DNA of 64,000 nt. It comes from Arthrobacter gengyunqii (GTDB taxonomy: Bacteria > Actinomycetota > Actinomycetes > Actinomycetales > Micrococcaceae). Made by a program: the position numbers and the translations under genes. The notes under the pieces were generated by a model that made no database searches, was not told where the DNA came from, and saw nothing but the letters and a program-made list of their open reading frames with translations. This document shows positions 60,647-64,000 of the stretch, piece after piece. Where the stretch lies: NCBI RefSeq assembly GCF_023022985.1, contig NZ_CP095461.1, positions 1,054,001 to 1,118,000 on the forward strand, read 5' to 3'. Positions within the stretch are counted from its first letter, which is position 1, and each line of letters starts with the position of its first letter.

Positions 60647-62407
60647 CTAGAGTCCGAGCGCCGCGTTCACATCCGCGAGAACCGCATCAAGGCGCGCCCG
60701 GCCCTGCTCGCGCGCGGCGGGAAGGTCCGCCGCGGCAGCGACCGGCACAATCACTTCGAGGTAGCACTTGAGCTTGGGCTCGGTGCCCGAGGGGCGGATG
60801 ATCACACGGGTGCCGTCAGCGGTGAGGTACTTCAGCCCGTCGGTGGGCGGCAGCTCAGCGCTGCCCTCGGAGAGGTCGACGGCGGATTCCACCGGGGAGC
60901 CGGCAAAGGACGCGGGAGCCTGGGCGCGCAGCCGCTCCATCATGGCTCCCAGCAGACCCAGATCGGAAACCCGAACGGAGAGCTGGTCGGTCAGGTGCAG
61001 TCCGTGCTGCAGCGCCAAGTCGTCGAGCTCGTCAAAAAGCGTCCGTCCGGATGCCTTCAGCGCGGCAGCCATCTCGGCCACCAACAGGCCGGCGGAAATG
61101 CCGTCCTTGTCGCGGACCAGGCCCGGAGCCACGCAATAGCCCAGCGCTTCCTCGTAACCGTAGGTGAGGTGCGGAACCCGGGAGATCCACTTGAAACCGG
61201 TGAGGGTTTCGGTGTGGGCAAAGCCGGCAGCCTCGGCAACGCGCGCGAGCAGGCGCGAGGAGACGATCGAGTTGGCGAAAACGACGCCCTTGCGCGTCTT
61301 CTCTCCGCGGACCTTCCAATGGCCGGAGGTAATGCGCTGGGTCAGGTGCCGGCCCAGCAGGGCACCGACTTCATCTCCGCGCAGCATCCGCCACTCGCCG
61401 TCGGCCGGGTTCTGGGCCGCCACGGCAACGCGGTCGGCGTCGGGATCATTGGCGATGACCAGATCGGCATTGTGCTCGACGGCGGTTGCCAGGGCCATGT
61501 CCAGCGCGCCGGGTTCCTCCGGGTTGGGGAACGCCACGGTGGGGAAGTCCGGGTCGGGCTCGGCCTGGGCGGCCACCGGAATGACCTTGCGGAAACCGGC
61601 GTCCTTCAGCACGGACTTCATGGTTTCTCCGCCCACGCCGTGCAGCGAGGTGAGGACAATCTTCAGCTCCCGTTCCGGGAACCGTTCGCGCGAGGCCAAC
61701 CGGTCCACGGCATTGATGTAGTCGGCAACGATGGACTCGGAAACATCCGTCCACCCTTCCGGAGCGGTCTCGATGCTCTTGAGCGGCACGCTGTAGTCGA
61801 TGCGGGAGGCGATTTCGGCGTCGTACGGCGCGACAATCTGCGCACCCTTGCCCGGACCCTTTACCGTGCGCCCGCCGAGGTAGACCTTGTAGCCGTTGTC
61901 CGCCGCCGGGTTGTGGCTGGCGGTGACCATCACTCCGGCGTCGGTGTCCAGGGCGCGGACCGCGTAGGCGAGCACCGGCGTCGGGAGCGTGCATGGGAGC
62001 AGGAAGGTTTCGATGCCGGCGGCACTGAACACGGAGGCCGTTTCCAGTGCGAAGGCACGCGACTTGTGCCGTGCGTCGTAGCCGATCACGGCGCTGGGCG
62101 TGTACTTGTCACCGGCGGTGTCCTGCAGGAAGGACGCGATGCCGGCGGCGGTGCGGCGCACCACCACGCGGTTCATCCGGCGGGGTCCGGCGCCCAGTGC
62201 AGCGCGCAGGCCGGCGGTGCCGAACTCCAACGTGCCGGCGAAACGGTCTGCCAGCTCCTCCGCGGCGGATGCGGCGGCTGCCGCATCGGTGCTCAGGGCC
62301 GCAAGCAGGGTGCGGAGTTCTGCGGCCGTGCCGGAATCGGGGTCTTCATTTGCCCAGGTCTTGGCGGCGGTCACGAGCTCGTTCAGCTCGGTGGGGTTCA
62401 GCGTCAT
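60647..62407 (-). CDS. Phospho-sugar mutase (phosphoglucomutase/phosphomannomutase)
   Basis: A 586-aa alpha-D-phosphohexomutase that interconverts sugar-1- and sugar-6-phosphates. The phospho-serine motif is TASHNPAADNGYKVY, the metal site DPDADRVAV, and the substrate-binding end IIRPSGTEPKLKCYLEV. It is longer than the PGM/PMM of E. coli but typical of actinobacterial pgmB/ManB-like enzymes. It could supply precursors for the polysaccharide locus. It is convergent with the GGDEF-EAL gene and followed on its strand by nothing in the 25-base gap. Confidence 0.93.
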   Translation of the reverse strand: MTLNPTELNELVTAAKTWANEDPDSGTAAELRTLLAALSTDAAAAASAAEELADRFAGTLEFGTAGLRAALGAGPRRMNRVVVRRTAAGIASFLQDTAGDKYTPSAVIGYDARHKSRAFALETASVFSAAGIETFLLPCTLPTPVLAYAVRALDTDAGVMVTASHNPAADNGYKVYLGGRTVKGPGKGAQIVAPYDAEIASRIDYSVPLKSIETAPEGWTDVSESIVADYINAVDRLASRERFPERELKIVLTSLHGVGGETMKSVLKDAGFRKVIPVAAQAEPDPDFPTVAFPNPEEPGALDMALATAVEHNADLVIANDPDADRVAVAAQNPADGEWRMLRGDEVGALLGRHLTQRITSGHWKVRGEKTRKGVVFANSIVSSRLLARVAEAAGFAHTETLTGFKWISRVPHLTYGYEEALGYCVAPGLVRDKDGISAGLLVAEMAAALKASGRTLFDELDDLALQHGLHLTDQLSVRVSDLGLLGAMMERLRAQAPASFAGSPVESAVDLSEGSAELPPTDGLKYLTADGTRVIIRPSGTEPKLKCYLEVIVPVAAAADLPAAREQGRARLDAVLADVNAALGL

Positions 62408-62450
62408 GAAATGTACCTGCGGATCGGGGATAGGAATGGACCGGCGGCCG

Positions 62451-63251
62451 TTAGAGCTTGCCGATGATGTCAGCGAGCAGGCGGGAAATGCGGGGGCCTG
62501 CAGCGGCTCCGGATTCCAGCACCTCGGCGTGGCTCAGGGGCTCGGCGCTGATGCCCGCGGCCAGATTGGTCACGAGGGAAATCCCGAAGACCTCCATGCC
62601 GGCGTGCCGGGCGGCAATGGCTTCGAGGGCGGTGGACATGCCCACGAGATCGGCGCCGATGGTCTTGGCGTACCGGACTTCGGCCGGCGTCTCGTAATGC
62701 GGGCCGGTGAACTGGGCGTAGACGCCTTCATCCAGGGTCGGGTCCACGGTGCGGGCGAGGTCACGCAGCCGGGACGAGTACAGGTCCGTCAGGTCCACAA
62801 ACGTGGCGCCTTCCAGCGGGGACGCGGCGGTGAGGTTCAGGTGGTCGCTGATCAGCACCGGGGTGCCGGGCTTCCAATCCGGGTTCAGGCCACCGCAGCC
62901 GTTGGTGAGAACCATGACCTTTGCGCCGGCTGCCGCAGCGGTGCGCACACCGTGGACGACGGCCCGGACGCCCTTGCCCTCGTAGTAATGGGTGCGTGCA
63001 CCCAGGACCAGGGCCCGCTTGCCCGAGGGGGTCAGCACGGAGCGGATGGTGCCCACATGGCCCTGGACGGCGGGGGCGGAGAAGCCCGGGATGTCAGTGG
63101 CGTCGAGCGTGGCGGTGGTCTCACCGATCAGTTCGGCGGCCTCCCCCCAGCCGCTGCCGAGGACCAGGGCAATGTCGTGGTTGGGCACGCCGGTTTGCTC
63201 GGCAATGTACTTGGCGGCCTGCTGGGCTAGTTCAAAAGGATCGTTGCTCAC
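62451..63251 (-). CDS. punA: Purine-nucleoside phosphorylase
   Basis: A 266-aa class I PNP that cleaves purine nucleosides with phosphate. It shows [15 protein letters not shown], the phosphate and base site [26 protein letters not shown] and [20 protein letters not shown]. It lies 43 bases upstream of the phospho-sugar mutase gene on the same strand, likely one operon with a nucleoside/pentose salvage role (phosphopentomutase activity of the mutase is possible). Confidence 0.93.
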   Translation of the reverse strand: MSNDPFELAQQAAKYIAEQTGVPNHDIALVLGSGWGEAAELIGETTATLDATDIPGFSAPAVQGHVGTIRSVLTPSGKRALVLGARTHYYEGKGVRAVVHGVRTAAAAGAKVMVLTNGCGGLNPDWKPGTPVLISDHLNLTAASPLEGATFVDLTDLYSSRLRDLARTVDPTLDEGVYAQFTGPHYETPAEVRYAKTIGADLVGMSTALEAIAARHAGMEVFGISLVTNLAAGISAEPLSHAEVLESGAAAGPRISRLLADIIGKL

Positions 63252-63356
63252 TGGTCCAACCTACCGCGAGTTCACCCTGTGGTGCATGGCGGGCAGCCTC
63301 CCGCCGGGGCTGCACGCGTTTGAGCGGGCGGCGGGGATGGGACAGAATGGACAACT

Positions 63357-64000
63357 GTGACGACCCAACTTGATTTTACTGCCCGAAAAATTGCAATCCT
63401 CGGCGGCGGCCCGGGAGGATATGAAGCCGCCATGGTAGCCGCGTCCCTCGGGGCGGACGTCACCATCGTGGAAAAGGACGGATTGGGCGGCTCTGCCGTG
63501 CTGACCGACGTCGTTCCCTCCAAAACCCTCATTGCCACCGCCGATGTGATGACCCGCTTCGCTTCCGCTTCTTCCCTGGGCGTGGACTTCGGCACCAGCG
63601 GGCAGCCCGCGGTGGCCGACCTGAAGATGGTCAACAACCGTCTCCTGGCCCTGGCCAAGGAACAGTCCAACGATATTCACCGGACCCTTGAGCGCGTGGG
63701 CGTGAAGGTCATTGCCGGAACAGGCCGGCTGCTGGACAACAAGACCCTCGAGGTGACCACGGCAACCGGCATCGAGACCGTGGAGGCTGAAGCGCTGCTG
63801 ATCTCCGTGGGTGCGAGCCCGCGCGAGCTGGAGTCCTCCATGCCCGACGGCGAGCGCATCTTCACGTGGAAGCAGGTCTACAACCTCACCGAGATCCCCG
63901 AGCACCTGATTGTCATTGGGTCCGGCGTCACCGGTGCCGAATTTGCGTCCGCTTACAACGGCCTGGGCACCAAGGTCACGCTGATCTCCAGCCGCGACCG
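63357..64000 (+). CDS. NAD(P)H-quinone dehydrogenase LpdA-like flavoprotein (3' end outside window)
   Basis: The partial protein (about 214 aa, open at the right edge) is a pyridine nucleotide-disulfide oxidoreductase relative. It has an FAD-binding Rossmann motif IAILGGGPGGYEAA and a second dinucleotide motif LIVIGSGVTGAEFASAY. The redox-active CxxxxC of dihydrolipoamide dehydrogenases is missing: the site reads GLGGSAVLTDVVPSKTL. This is typical of the LpdA-type quinone reductase of mycobacteria and relatives. The GTG at 63357 is the start. It is divergent from punA. Confidence 0.88.
   Translation, partial: MTTQLDFTARKIAILGGGPGGYEAAMVAASLGADVTIVEKDGLGGSAVLTDVVPSKTLIATADVMTRFASASSLGVDFGTSGQPAVADLKMVNNRLLALAKEQSNDIHRTLERVGVKVIAGTGRLLDNKTLEVTTATGIETVEAEALLISVGASPRELESSMPDGERIFTWKQVYNLTEIPEHLIVIGSGVTGAEFASAYNGLGTKVTLISSRD

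Noticed and set aside
60440..62467. 675-codon frame opposite the phospho-sugar mutase
   Set aside because: No motifs and typical antisense composition; the minus-strand gene has all catalytic motifs.
63357..64000. Dihydrolipoamide dehydrogenase
   Set aside because: The redox-active CxxxxC pair is missing, so the LpdA-type quinone reductase call fits better.

Overview
The window is high-GC DNA with frequent GTG starts and clear Shine-Dalgarno sites. It looks like a chromosome segment of an Arthrobacter-like actinobacterium (Micrococcaceae). The genus is inferred from backbone genes: tRNA-Gln, glmU, prs, rplY and pth on the left; sufS-sufU, nhaA, an SCO4848-type membrane protein, a DUF2505 protein, mfd, deoC, a phospho-sugar mutase, purine nucleoside phosphorylase and an LpdA-like flavoprotein further right. 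No insertion sequence, integrase, CRISPR array, rRNA or replication origin was seen.

Layout: 0-5 kb is housekeeping (partial TetR regulator, tRNA-Gln, glmU, prs, rplY, pth). At 5.1-5.27 kb there is a candidate small RNA with its own promoter and terminator. From 5.5 to 19.8 kb lie five consecutive giant regulators (871-989 aa), each with a STAND/AAA-type NTPase at the N terminus, a long helical middle and a C-terminal LuxR helix-turn-helix. From 19.8 to 34 kb lies an exopolysaccharide locus: priming phosphoglycosyltransferase, TagD-like cytidylyltransferase, GH16 lipoprotein, Wzz-like protein, an Alg14/Alg13-like split glycosyltransferase, Wzx flippase, Wzy polymerase, GT2, CDP-alcohol phosphotransferase, a secreted fibrinogen-like/beta-propeller protein and an anchored proline/alanine-rich protein.

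From 34.3 to 36.1 kb is sufS-sufU. From 36.3 to 43.4 kb is a signalling block: two paralogous membrane histidine kinases, one OmpR-type response regulator, a TetR/metallo-hydrolase divergent pair with a visible operator, an Hpt-like protein without the phospho-acceptor histidine, VanZ, and a decayed low-molecular-weight tyrosine phosphatase. From 43.7 to 47.6 kb is a SipW/TasA-type cluster: a signal peptidase of the Ser-His type with several exported proteins carrying SipW-like signals. Backbone genes resume from 47.6 kb (nhaA to mfd to lpdA), interrupted at 57.0-60.6 kb by a short secreted peptide gene, a divergent TPR protein, a STAS-like protein and a GGDEF-EAL protein.

The accessory modules suggest a surface and biofilm programme: polysaccharide synthesis and export, matrix proteins released by a dedicated signal peptidase, cyclic-di-GMP turnover, and large regulators that could sense an intracellular ligand. 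The least explained elements are the five-member STAND-LuxR array, the peptide/TPR pair at 57.0-58.4 kb (organised like a Phr/Rap quorum-sensing pair) and the candidate small RNA at 5.1 kb. The functional links between these modules are inferred from proximity only.
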